Source of the DNA: JANMDU01 sp031376455
GTDB lineage: Bacteria; Pseudomonadota; Gammaproteobacteria; Burkholderiales; Burkholderiaceae_C
DNA length: 33,320 bases
Direction of reading: 5' to 3'
Assembly: GCA_031376455.1 (NCBI GenBank)
Contig: JANMDU010000089.1
Location: forward strand, 1-33,320
The notes below the pieces were generated by a model. That model made no database searches, had not been told where the DNA came from, and was given only the letters and a program-made list of their open reading frames with translations. The position numbers and the translations under genes are program-made. Below, piece after piece: positions 14,091-22,087 of the stretch (positions are counted from its first letter, which is position 1; each line of letters starts with the position of its first letter).

Positions 14091-15599
14091 ATGCAACATG
14101 ACATTCTCATCAACTGGAGCCCTCAGGAATCTCGCGTGGCGCTGATTGAGCATGGGGCCGTGCAGGAACTGCACATTGAGCGGCATTTGGAGCGCGGCTT
14201 GGTGGGCAATGTGTATTTGGGTAAAGTGGCGCGGGTGTTGCCGGGCATGCAATCGGCATTTATTGATATTGGTTTAGATAAGGCAGCGTTTTTGCATGTG
14301 GCCGATTTGGCCAGTTCGATGCATGCGCGCTATGCCGATGGCGTGCAACGCTCTGCGCAATCCAGCAGCCCGGCTGTGCCGATCGAGAAGCAAGTGTTTG
14401 ACGGTCAAGCGCTGATGGTGCAGGTGATCAAAGATCCGATTGGCTCTAAGGGAGCGCGTCTGTCGAGCCAGATCAGTTTGGCTGGGCGGCAGCTCGTCTT
14501 TTTGCCGCAAGATGATCACATCGGTATCTCGCAGAAAATCTCTTCCGAGCAACGCGAAAGCTTGCGCGCGCGCGTACAAAAGCTTTGGGATGCGCATTCC
14601 GCAGCGCAAAATTTTAAAGGCGGCGGCTTCATCTTGCGCACCAATGCAGAAGAGGCCACTGATGCCGAGCTGCAAGACGACATGGCTTACCTGCTTAAGA
14701 CGTGGCAACGCATCAAGCTGAGCGCCACACAGCACCCGCCGCAATCCGTACTGCATACCGATCTCACGTTGATGCAGCGCGTGCTGCGTGATATGGCCAG
14801 CGACGAGACGCAGAGCATTCGTATCGACTCGCGCGAGCAGCATGAAGCGCTGATGGCTTATGGCAAAGAATTCATGCCGCACGCCGCCGCCAAATTGCAG
14901 CTCTACAAAGGCGAGCGGCCGATTTTTGATTTGTTTAACGTCGATGCAGAAGTGGCCAAGGCGATGGAGCGCCGCGTTGAGCTCAAATCGGGCGGCTATC
15001 TGATCATTGACCAGACGGAGGCGCTGACAACGATTGATGTCAACACCGGCGGCTTTGTGGGCACGCGTAATTTTGATGAGACGATTTTCAAAACGAATCT
15101 TGAAGCTGCCGGCGCGATGGCCAGACAACTTCGCTTACGCAATCTAGGCGGCGTGATCATCGCTGATTTCATCGATATGCAACCGGCTGATCACAAGGTG
15201 CAGGTGCTCTCGGAGCTCAACAAGCAGCTTGCCCGAGATCGCACTAAAACAAACGCGGCGAATGCATTTTCGCCACTGGGCTTGGTGGAAATGACACGCA
15301 AGCGCACCCGCGAATCCTTGGCTCATATGCTCTGCGAGCCTTGCCCAGCCTGCCAAGGTAAAGGCAGCGTGAAAACGCCTCGCACTGTGGCCTACGATAT
15401 TTTGCGAGAAATCCTGCGCGAGGCTCGGCAATTTAACCCACGAGAATTCCGCGTGATCGCTGCGCCGCAGGTGATTGAGCTTTTTTTAGACGAAGAAAGC
15501 CAGCATTTGGCAGGCCTGTCTGATTTCATCGGCAAGCCGATTTCTCTACAAGCCGAGAGTTCGATGGTGCAGGAAGACTACGATATTGTTTTGATGTGA
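14091..15599 (+). CDS. rng: Ribonuclease G
   Basis: Endoribonuclease of the RNase E/G family, involved in 16S rRNA 5'-end maturation and mRNA decay. The 502-residue length is typical for RNase G, without the long RNase E scaffold. It starts MQHDILINWSPQESRVALIE, followed by the S1-domain segment VGNVYLGKVARVLPGMQSAF, the catalytic DNase I-like core with TIDVNTGGFVG (metal-binding aspartate) and VIIADFIDM, and the zinc-link CEPCPACQGKG. The ATG at 14091 is 55 nt after maf in a T-rich spacer with no clear ribosome-binding site. It ends the housekeeping run. Confidence 0.97.
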   Translation: MQHDILINWSPQESRVALIEHGAVQELHIERHLERGLVGNVYLGKVARVLPGMQSAFIDIGLDKAAFLHVADLASSMHARYADGVQRSAQSSSPAVPIEKQVFDGQALMVQVIKDPIGSKGARLSSQISLAGRQLVFLPQDDHIGISQKISSEQRESLRARVQKLWDAHSAAQNFKGGGFILRTNAEEATDAELQDDMAYLLKTWQRIKLSATQHPPQSVLHTDLTLMQRVLRDMASDETQSIRIDSREQHEALMAYGKEFMPHAAAKLQLYKGERPIFDLFNVDAEVAKAMERRVELKSGGYLIIDQTEALTTIDVNTGGFVGTRNFDETIFKTNLEAAGAMARQLRLRNLGGVIIADFIDMQPADHKVQVLSELNKQLARDRTKTNAANAFSPLGLVEMTRKRTRESLAHMLCEPCPACQGKGSVKTPRTVAYDILREILREARQFNPREFRVIAAPQVIELFLDEESQHLAGLSDFIGKPISLQAESSMVQEDYDIVLM

Positions 15600-15693
15600 G
15601 TCAACTTGAGACGTTACGCGCGTTTGCAACAGCTGCGAGTAAAAGTGCCATATCGCTGCCTAGCGCCTCAAGAAACATTGTAAAAAGCCTCAG

Positions 15694-15717
15694 AATGCAC
15701 ATCATTAGTGCATTTTT
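15694..15717 (+). terminator. Weak Rho-independent terminator between rng and the binding-protein gene
   Basis: Stem AATGCAC/GTGCATT (15694-15700, 15708-15714) with a 7-nt loop, running into TTTTT. The stem is short and AT-rich, so termination may be partial. It ends 12 nt before the next ATG, and the ribosome-binding AGGAG lies immediately downstream, so folding could also influence translation of that gene. Confidence 0.55.
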
Positions 15718-15728
15718 AGGAGTTTCTT

Positions 15729-16724
15729 ATGCGCCGTCTATTCATTCAACTCGGCTTCGCCGCTGCTCTCGCCAGCGCCATGCTTGCAGCTAGTGCATCT
15801 GCGCAAACCAGCATCAAGTTTTTAAACGACTGGCGCTGGGAAGGGCCATCTGCACCTTTGCTTGTCGCCAACAAAGGATACTTTCAAGCGGAGAAACTCA
15901 ATGTAACGCTGACACCTGGCACAGGCTCGGGTGCAACGGTGGCCAAAGTAGCCAGCGGCGAATTCGATATGGGCTTGGGAGATTTCAGCTCGCTGATTGA
16001 GCATGCCGCTAAGAATCCTGGCGCCGCACCGCCGGTGGCTGTGTATATGGTCTACGAGCGCACGCCGTCGAGCCTCTTCATCCGCAAAGCCTCAGGTGCA
16101 GAAAAGCCGCAGCAGCTTGCTGGCAAGAAGCTCGGCGCGCCGCCTTTTGATGGTGGCCGCAAACTCTGGCCAGCGTTTTCGCAATTGGCGCAAACGGGTG
16201 AGGTGAAATGGGAAAATGTGGATGCGGCAAAACGCGAGGAAATGTTTGCCAAAGGTGAATTCGATGCCATCACTGGCTTTTACTTCACCACCATGCTCAA
16301 TATTGAAAAGCAAGGCATGTCGGGTTCGGCCTATTCGGTGTTCCCGTTTCATGAGTTGGGCTTGCGCGTCTATGGCAATGCAATTTTGGTCAACCCAAAA
16401 TTTTTGGCTGACAACCCCAAGGCTGTTGCCGGCTTTGTGAAAGCCTATCATGCGGCATTAAAAAACACACTAGCCAACACGCGCGAGGCCATCAAGGCTG
16501 TGAAAGCGCAAGATGCTAACGCCGATGAGCAATTTGAATGGCGACGTGCTCGGCTGGCGTTTGATACTTTCGTGAACACGCCCACCGTGCAGGAGACAGG
16601 ACTGGGCTTCATCGATATGAAACGTGTGCAAAGCAACATTGATCTCGTGACCAGCGCCTACAAACTCGCCAGCAAGCCGCAAGCCAGCGCGATTGCCCGT
16701 ACGGATCTCGTGCCTGCAAAATAA
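15729..16724 (+). CDS. ABC transporter periplasmic substrate-binding protein (SsuA/THI5-like)
   Basis: Periplasmic binding protein of 331 residues. It has a signal peptide over about residues 1-25 (ending ASASA before QTSIKF). The mature part has the NMT1/THI5-like layout: FLNDWRWEGPSAPLLVAN, then KGYFQAEKLNVTLTPGTGSGA, then VASGEFDMGLGDFSSL. This family binds pyrimidines, riboflavin, sulfonates or nitrate; the FLNDW-like start with later FDAITGFYFTTMLN fits pyrimidine-type ligands better than sulfonates, but the ligand is not determined. AGGAG precedes the ATG at 15729. No ATPase or permease is adjacent; the nearest are at 24807-26466 on the other strand, which lack their own binding protein. 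Confidence 0.88.
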   Translation: MRRLFIQLGFAAALASAMLAASASAQTSIKFLNDWRWEGPSAPLLVANKGYFQAEKLNVTLTPGTGSGATVAKVASGEFDMGLGDFSSLIEHAAKNPGAAPPVAVYMVYERTPSSLFIRKASGAEKPQQLAGKKLGAPPFDGGRKLWPAFSQLAQTGEVKWENVDAAKREEMFAKGEFDAITGFYFTTMLNIEKQGMSGSAYSVFPFHELGLRVYGNAILVNPKFLADNPKAVAGFVKAYHAALKNTLANTREAIKAVKAQDANADEQFEWRRARLAFDTFVNTPTVQETGLGFIDMKRVQSNIDLVTSAYKLASKPQASAIARTDLVPAK

Positions 16725-16785
16725 GTTTTGCGCGCGCCTCTGGCCTGCTGTAAAGTGTCCCTACACAAGCAATGGAGACACGATC

Positions 16786-17526
16786 ATGAGCGAAAACAGC
16801 AACCCGATGAACAACAGCTTTGGCAAGTTCGTCCCCGGCTTCGATTTCTTGCAAGGCTTGGCCACGCAAGCCATGAAGGGCGCGGCGAGTGGCCTGCCTA
16901 ATATCCCGCAGATGCCCAATCCGGCGAATTGGGTCGCGCCAACGCTTAATGTGGAGGAGCTGGATAAGCGCATCCAAGAGCTGAAAACCGTGCAATTTTG
17001 GTTGGATCAAAATGCCAAAGCACTGCAAGCGACGATCACGGCGCTAGAAGTGCAGAAAATGACGCTGGCCACGCTCAAAGGCATGAATTTCAACATGGGC
17101 GATGTGGCCAATGCATTCAAGCTCAAAGCCACGGAGACGGTGGCCGGCGCTGTGAACACGGCGCTCGGTAAACCTCAGCTCAAGAAGCCTGCGCCGAAGA
17201 AGGCAGCGCCTGCGGCTGGAGCAGCCGCAAAAAGTGGCTTGATTGATCCGATGCAACTATGGGGATCGCTTACGCAGCAATTTGGTCAAATCGCAGCGGA
17301 CGCGATGAAAGACGCAAGTAAGAAAACAGCGATGGACACCACCAAAAATATGGCGAAGGCGATGACCCAAACGGCTGTGAATTCGGCCATGAGCACCGCT
17401 AAATCGGCAGCGAACGTCGCCAAGACCACAGCGCAAAATGCTACTAAATCAATAGCTGCCCGCGCAATGAATACGACGGCTAACAGATCAAAAGCATCTA
17501 AAAAAGCGGCGACCAAGCGCAAATGA
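16786..17526 (+). CDS. phaM: PhaM-type polyhydroxyalkanoate granule regulatory protein
   Basis: Protein of 246 residues. The N-terminal half (about 47-100) has the PhaM motif NWVAPTLNVEELDKRIQELK followed by FWLDQNAKALQATITALEVQ and MTLATLKGMN. In Ralstonia, PhaM activates PHB synthase and links granules to the nucleoid. The C-terminal half is rich in lysine, alanine and methionine (KKPAPKKAAP, then SKKAATKRK at the end), consistent with DNA binding. I chose the ATG at 16786, preceded by GGAGA, over an upstream in-frame start whose extra residues do not resemble the family. A dispersed coding repeat copy lies near the C-terminus. The stop overlaps the FIST gene start. Confidence 0.85.
   Translation: MSENSNPMNNSFGKFVPGFDFLQGLATQAMKGAASGLPNIPQMPNPANWVAPTLNVEELDKRIQELKTVQFWLDQNAKALQATITALEVQKMTLATLKGMNFNMGDVANAFKLKATETVAGAVNTALGKPQLKKPAPKKAAPAAGAAAKSGLIDPMQLWGSLTQQFGQIAADAMKDASKKTAMDTTKNMAKAMTQTAVNSAMSTAKSAANVAKTTAQNATKSIAARAMNTTANRSKASKKAATKRK
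17440..17484 (+). repeat. Dispersed coding repeat, copy in phaM
   Basis: Reads GCTACTAAATCAATAGCTG then CCCGCGCAATGAATACGACGGCTAA. The 5' stem-like half is almost canonical (GCTACTAAATCAATAGC); the 3' half is more diverged (ATACGACGGC for ATACGCCGGC). It is read in the main frame as ATKSIAARAMNTTAN inside the lysine-rich tail. Confidence 0.78.
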
Positions 17527-18935
17527 AAGCTTTTACCTATGCGCATGCCACCCATCCGCAGTGGCGCATGGCAGCGGGTTTGGTGGTGGCTCAGCTCAGA
17601 GCGCAATTGGCCATGTCGAACGTAGCTGATTCGCCGCCTCTGGAAAACACCGTCAGCCCAAGCCTAGGCATCGTTTATTTCACGGATCACTACGCCAGAG
17701 AAGCAACCGGTTTGCTTGAGCACTTGCAGCGCGAGCTGCCAGATGTGTGCGATTGGACGGGCACGGTCGGTGTGGGCATTGCTGCCAACAATGTGGAGTA
17801 TTTTGATGAGCCAGCGCTGTGTGTGATGCTGTGTGATCTGCCCCGTGAGCAGTATCGCGTGTTCAGTGGCGTAGCGCCTCTGGGCATCAACACTTCAAAC
17901 AGCGCATCTTTCAAACCTCACAGCGCCTTGGTACACGCCGATGGCCACACGCCGGATTTAGCAGAATTGCTGAGTGAACTCTCTAGCCGCACGGCTTCGG
18001 GCTATCTCTTTGGCGGCTTAGCAGCGAGCCGAAGCAGCATGCCGCAAGTGGCATCGCACCAAGGCACTGCGCATGCGGGTGTATCCGGTGGCGCATCCGG
18101 TGGCGTATTTGAGGGGGGCATGAGCGGTGTCGCGTTTAGCGAAGAGGTGGCGCTGATCTCGCGCGTGACGCAAGGCTGTCAGCCGATTAAAACAACGCAG
18201 GGAAAAGCAGCCAAGCCGCATCGCATTACCAAGAGCGAGCAGCATGTGGTGTTGGAGCTGGATGGCGAGCCTGCGCTGGATGTGTTGCTCGATGAGCTGG
18301 GTATCACGCTGAGCGAACCACAAAAAGCGGTGGAGCGACTCAAAGCTACTTTTGTGGGCTTGACCGCAAGTGATGCAGGAGAGTTCAACATGGCGCGTGG
18401 CCAAGGTCAGTCCGTTGCGCGCGGCCAAGGCCAGTCCGTTGCGCGCGGCCAAGGCCGCTTTGGATCAGACACGCGCGTGCGCCATCTTGTGGGGCTTGAT
18501 CCGCTGCGGCGCGGCATCGCGGTGGCAGATACTGTACCCGTGGGCAGCGAACTCACGTTTTGCGAGCGCAATCGAGAAGCGGCGCGGCGTGATCTGATGC
18601 GCATTTGTGCAGAGATTCGCGAAGAGCTAGAAGTCGATGAGCTGGCGGATGCGATGGATAACGCAACGGATATCGCTACAAATTCAATAGCACTCCGCGC
18701 TTATTCTATGCCGGCGAATGAGTCTTTTTCTTCTAAAAAGATCGTCGGCGCAATCTACGTGAGCTGCGCAGGCCGGGGCGGCCCGCATTTCGGGGGTGAG
18801 AGCGCCGAGCTTCAAATTGTGCGCCATGCGTTAGGCGATGTGCCGCTCGTGGGCTTCTTTGCAGGCGGCGAGATCGCGCATCAGCATGTGTATGGCTACA
18901 CGGGTGTGCTGACGGTATTTACTTCGCCTGCTTGA
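17523..18935 (+). CDS. FIST N- and C-domain signal transduction protein
   Basis: Protein of 470 residues of the FIST family (F-box and intracellular signal transduction), an orphan sensory module with proposed small-ligand (amino acid) binding. N-terminal features are SLGIVYFTDHY, WTGTVGVGIAANNVEYF and GYLFGGLAASR; the C-terminal FIST_C domain includes RHLVGLDPLRRGIAVAD, LRAYSMPANESF and GPHFGGESAELQIVRHALGD with PLVGFFAGGEIA. No output domain is attached. Around 290-312 there are tandem 8-residue ARGQGQSV repeats (24-bp DNA units). A dispersed coding repeat copy sits near residues 385-399. The ATG overlaps the phaM stop by 4 nt. Confidence 0.87.
   Translation: MKAFTYAHATHPQWRMAAGLVVAQLRAQLAMSNVADSPPLENTVSPSLGIVYFTDHYAREATGLLEHLQRELPDVCDWTGTVGVGIAANNVEYFDEPALCVMLCDLPREQYRVFSGVAPLGINTSNSASFKPHSALVHADGHTPDLAELLSELSSRTASGYLFGGLAASRSSMPQVASHQGTAHAGVSGGASGGVFEGGMSGVAFSEEVALISRVTQGCQPIKTTQGKAAKPHRITKSEQHVVLELDGEPALDVLLDELGITLSEPQKAVERLKATFVGLTASDAGEFNMARGQGQSVARGQGQSVARGQGRFGSDTRVRHLVGLDPLRRGIAVADTVPVGSELTFCERNREAARRDLMRICAEIREELEVDELADAMDNATDIATNSIALRAYSMPANESFSSKKIVGAIYVSCAGRGGPHFGGESAELQIVRHALGDVPLVGFFAGGEIAHQHVYGYTGVLTVFTSPA
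18391..18457 (+). repeat. 24-bp tandem repeat within the FIST gene
   Basis: Nearly three direct units of GCGCG(T/C)GGCCAAGG followed by (T/C)CAGTCCGTT encode ARGQGQSV-ARGQGQSV-ARGQGR. The unit length is a multiple of three, so copy-number change by slippage would alter the protein by 8 residues without breaking the frame. Confidence 0.88.
18675..18720 (+). repeat. Dispersed coding repeat, copy in the FIST gene
   Basis: Reads GCTACAAATTCAATAGCAC then TCCGCGCTTATTCTATGCCGGCGAATG. This is a good reference copy: it aligns over its full length with the nadD, cysI and amidohydrolase copies. It is read in the main frame as ATNSIALRAYSMPAN. Confidence 0.9.
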
Positions 18936-18956
18936 AGCAGGGCGTATCAAAATGGG

Positions 18957-20978
18957 ATGTCCGCCGCTTGCTCGGCGACCGTGGCGTACAAGACGTCATC
19001 ATGGAATGCAAACAAAATTAACGAGGCGCTTGTCTTGAGTAACAACGATCATCCCAATCAATTTGCCCTGCTGAAGCAACGCCGCTTCGCCCCGTTTTTC
19101 TGGACGCAATTCTCTGGCGCTGCGAACGATAACGTCTTTAAATTTGCCTTCACGGTGATGGTGACGTATCAGCTTTCCATCAGTTGGATGCAGCCAGCGA
19201 TGGCGGGTCTAGTGATTGGAGCGCTGTTTATCTTGCCATTTTTGCTGTTTTCTGCGACCAGCGGGCAGCTCACGGATAAGTATGAGAAGACCAAGATGAT
19301 TCGCTTTGTGAAGAATCTGGAGATCGCGATCATGCTGATTGCGGCTTACGGATTTTTTGATGCGAATGTGCCTGTGCTCTTGGGCTGCACCTTTTTGATG
19401 GGCTTGCATTCCACGCTGTTTGGCACGGTGAAGTTTGCTTATCTGCCACAGGTGCTGGGTGAGCGGGAGCTCACGGGCGGCAATGGCATGGTGGAGATGG
19501 GTACGTTTGTGGCCATTCTTGCTGGCAACATCGTTGGAGGCGTTTTGATTGCTCTGCCCGACATAGGTGCTACGTATGTTGCTATTGTTTGTATAGCGAT
19601 GGCAATTGCTGGCAGGGTTACGGCGCAATACATTCCGAATGCGCCAGCGACCGATCCTTCTCTTGTGATCAATTGGAATCCGTTCACCGAGACTTGGAAA
19701 AATCTCAAGCTCGCGCATGGCAACATCGTTGTCTTCCGCTCACTACTGGGTATCAGCTGGATGTGGTTTTTTGGCGCGGTGTTTCTGAGTCAGTTTCCTA
19801 GCTTTGCGAAAGATGTATTGCATGGCAGCTCGAATGTAGCCTCGCTTTTGCTTGTCGTTTTTTCTATCGGCATCGCTACAGGCTCGTTGCTCTGCGAAGT
19901 GTTTTCGAGCCGGCATGTGGAGATTGGCCTCGTGCCGCTGGGCGCGATTGGCATGAGCGTGTTTGCGTTGGATTTGTATTTCGCGTCACGCGGACTACAA
20001 CCGCCATCTGACCAGTTGGCGAGTACCCAAAGCCAAGCCTTTACAGTCATGCAGTTCATCAGCGTTGGTGAGCATTGGCGCGTCATGGCTGATCTGTTTT
20101 TACTGAGTTTGTTTGCGGGGCTGTATAGCGTGCCGATGTATGCGCTGATCCAGCTGCGCAGCCAGAGCACGCACCGTGCCCGCATCATCGCTGCCAACAA
20201 TATTTTGAACGCGCTTTTCATGATCGCGAGCAGCGTGATCGTAGGTTTACTGCTGAGCGGTGCAGTCGGCGCAAAGTTCACGATTCCACAAGTCTTTCTC
20301 TTCACCGCGCTAGCCAATGGCGTCGTTGCTACTTACATTTTTCTGCTCGTGCCCGAATATTTCCTGCGCTTCGTCGCATGGGTGGCTTCGCGCTGTATCT
20401 ATCGCTTCAAAGTCAAGGGGGATGAAAACATCCCCACCGCAGGCGCGGCCATCCTCGCTTGCAATCATGTGAGCTTCGTGGATGCTGTCTTGCTCATGGC
20501 TGCCAGCCCGCGCCCCATCGTCTTCGTGATGGATCACCGCATCTTCAAAATGCCTGTGCTCGGCTGGTTCTTCAAGCTAGCGAAAGCCATCCCTATCGCC
20601 CCAAAGTCAGAAGACCCCGCGGCTTACGAAGCTGCATTCATCGCCGCAGGCAACGTGCTAAGAGATGGCGATATGCTCGCCATCTTCCCCGAAGGCGGCA
20701 TCACCCGTGACGGCACGCTGCAAGAATTCAAAGGCGGCATCATGAAAATTCTGCAAGAAGCCAAACTGCAAGGCATCGAGCCGCCAGTGATTCCGATGGC
20801 GCTCACCAATCTTTGGGGCAGCTATTTCAGCCGGATCGAGAAAAATGGCGCGATGGTGCGTCCGTTTCGGCGCGGGTTGTTGAGTCGGGTGGGGCTGAAT
20901 GTAGGCACGAGCATGTCGGCATCGCAAACGACGCCTGTGCGCTTGCGCTATCTTGTCAACGACCTCCTGATTGGCTAG
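18957..20978 (+). CDS. LplT-like lysophospholipid transporter fused to PlsC acyltransferase
   Basis: Membrane protein of up to 673 residues. The first ~430 form a major-facilitator domain with segments FFWTQFSGAANDNVFKFAF and PFLLFSATSGQLTDKYEK, typical of LplT, which flips lysophospholipids inward. The last ~200 form a PlsC domain with the catalytic NHVSFVD (H about 504) and FPEGGITRDG (about 576). E. coli Aas has the acyltransferase plus an acyl-ACP synthetase domain; the synthetase part is absent here, so acyl groups would come from acyl-CoA or acyl-ACP (inference). Probable role: membrane phospholipid recycling. ATG 18957 gives the longest frame, but TTG 19035 (LSNNDHPNQFALLKQ), with GAGG at proper spacing, better fits the family start. 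Confidence 0.9.
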   Translation: MSAACSATVAYKTSSWNANKINEALVLSNNDHPNQFALLKQRRFAPFFWTQFSGAANDNVFKFAFTVMVTYQLSISWMQPAMAGLVIGALFILPFLLFSATSGQLTDKYEKTKMIRFVKNLEIAIMLIAAYGFFDANVPVLLGCTFLMGLHSTLFGTVKFAYLPQVLGERELTGGNGMVEMGTFVAILAGNIVGGVLIALPDIGATYVAIVCIAMAIAGRVTAQYIPNAPATDPSLVINWNPFTETWKNLKLAHGNIVVFRSLLGISWMWFFGAVFLSQFPSFAKDVLHGSSNVASLLLVVFSIGIATGSLLCEVFSSRHVEIGLVPLGAIGMSVFALDLYFASRGLQPPSDQLASTQSQAFTVMQFISVGEHWRVMADLFLLSLFAGLYSVPMYALIQLRSQSTHRARIIAANNILNALFMIASSVIVGLLLSGAVGAKFTIPQVFLFTALANGVVATYIFLLVPEYFLRFVAWVASRCIYRFKVKGDENIPTAGAAILACNHVSFVDAVLLMAASPRPIVFVMDHRIFKMPVLGWFFKLAKAIPIAPKSEDPAAYEAAFIAAGNVLRDGDMLAIFPEGGITRDGTLQEFKGGIMKILQEAKLQGIEPPVIPMALTNLWGSYFSRIEKNGAMVRPFRRGLLSRVGLNVGTSMSASQTTPVRLRYLVNDLLIG

Positions 20979-21029
20979 CAGGCCAATGCGTTGAGCCGTT
21001 GAATCTGGTCTCATTCACGTTCTTGGAAC

Positions 21030-21057
21030 TTGACACTTGCTATCTCATTAGTAAGTG
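21030..21057 (+). promoter_or_regulatory. Promoter with HxlR-like operator upstream of the DUF900 hydrolase
   Basis: TTGACA at 21030-21035 looks like a -35 box. An inverted repeat, CACTTGCTA (21034-21042) and TAGTAAGTG (21049-21057), overlaps it; the arms differ at one position. The ACTT(A/G)C...GTAAGT pattern is like operators of HxlR-type regulators. The -10 would fall at or just past the right arm (TAAGTG). No HxlR gene is in the window. A strong GAGGAG precedes the ATG at 21107. Confidence 0.5.
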
Positions 21058-21106
21058 AGCACAATTACAGTCGCGATGGTGGCGAAATGACCACCGAGGA
21101 GACGAG

Positions 21107-22087
21107 ATGGATCGATTCGTGATCAGCACGCGTGCGGTAGTGGGTAACAAGTTTGTTGCAGAGCCTGGCCCCACTCGATTTCTCATGGTGCCGCAAGGAG
21201 AAAGGCCTCAACCGGCGCATGAAATTTCACGCCGTGATGTTTGGGTCAAACGTCTCAGAAAGGCGTGTTCTTGGGGGAAAGATTCGCGTGTGCCTACGCG
21301 CGAACGTGGCGATATTCTCATATTTATTCACGGCTACAACAACGATCATGACATCGTGATGGCCAGATATGACCGACTCACTCAGGATTTGGCAGATGTG
21401 GGCTACAAGGGAAGCATCGTCGCCTTCGACTGGCCGAGTGAAAACATGGCGATCAACTACCTTGAAGATCGACACGATGCAAAGCAAACAGCGATGCAGC
21501 TCGTGACCGACGGCATCGCTTGTCTATCGGCCGAGCAAACCCCGGATTGCGCGATCAACATCCATTTGCTGGGCCATTCCACGGGCGCTTATGTGATCCG
21601 AGAGGCATTTGACGATGCAGACGATACGCGGCTGCCCAATAGCTCTTGGACAATCAGCCAAATCGCATTGATTGGCGCGGATGTCTCTTGTGCCTCGATG
21701 AGTGAAGGAAATTCTTCAACCGACTCGCTCTACCGGCACTGTACGCGCTTGACCAACTACTCGAATTTGTTTGACTCTGCACTCAAGTTGTCTAACGCGA
21801 AGCGCTTAGGTACAGCCCCGCGCGCGGGTCGCGTAGGCTTGCCCGCTGATGCGCCATCCAAGGCCGTGAATGTGGATTGCACGGATTACTTTGAAGCCTT
21901 GAACAAAGACGCAACGATTAAGTCGCGCGATCAAGCCGCAGAGATCGGTTCGTTTGATCATTCATGGCATATCGGCAACAAAGTGTTTGCGCGCGATTTA
22001 TTTGAGACGCTGCGCGGCGACATGGATCGCAGCGTGATTCCAACCAGACGGCAAGACAGTCAAGGAAAACTACACCTGATTGGCTGA
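21107..22087 (+). CDS. Alpha/beta hydrolase, DUF900 family
   Basis: Serine hydrolase-like protein of 326 residues. The oxyanion/first-strand segment DILIFIHGYNNDHD lies near 67-80, the nucleophile elbow is GHSTGAYV (serine about 157), an acidic segment follows at ALIGADVSC, and a late histidine is in FDHSWHIG near 288. This arrangement fits DUF900 hydrolases; the substrate is unknown. It has no signal peptide, so is probably cytoplasmic. It stands alone on the plus strand with its own promoter and a good ribosome-binding site. Its 3' end overlaps the convergent FAD oxidase gene by 18 nt (22070-22087). Confidence 0.82.
   Translation: MDRFVISTRAVVGNKFVAEPGPTRFLMVPQGERPQPAHEISRRDVWVKRLRKACSWGKDSRVPTRERGDILIFIHGYNNDHDIVMARYDRLTQDLADVGYKGSIVAFDWPSENMAINYLEDRHDAKQTAMQLVTDGIACLSAEQTPDCAINIHLLGHSTGAYVIREAFDDADDTRLPNSSWTISQIALIGADVSCASMSEGNSSTDSLYRHCTRLTNYSNLFDSALKLSNAKRLGTAPRAGRVGLPADAPSKAVNVDCTDYFEALNKDATIKSRDQAAEIGSFDHSWHIGNKVFARDLFETLRGDMDRSVIPTRRQDSQGKLHLIG

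Noticed and set aside
15596..15793. A 65-codon frame opening at the rng stop.
   Set aside because: It crosses the terminator and the next gene's ribosome-binding site and overlaps the signal peptide of the binding protein in another frame; composition is not protein-like.
19581..19613. GCTATTGTTTGTATAGCGAT followed by ...GCTGGC in the LplT-PlsC gene resembles the start and end of the coding repeat.
   Set aside because: The middle does not match and the spacing is shorter; the residues belong to a normal membrane helix.
20969..20986. Short hairpin ATTGGC-TAGCAG-GCCAAT at the end of the LplT-PlsC gene.
   Set aside because: Only six base pairs, no T-tract, and it overlaps the stop codon region; not enough to call a terminator.
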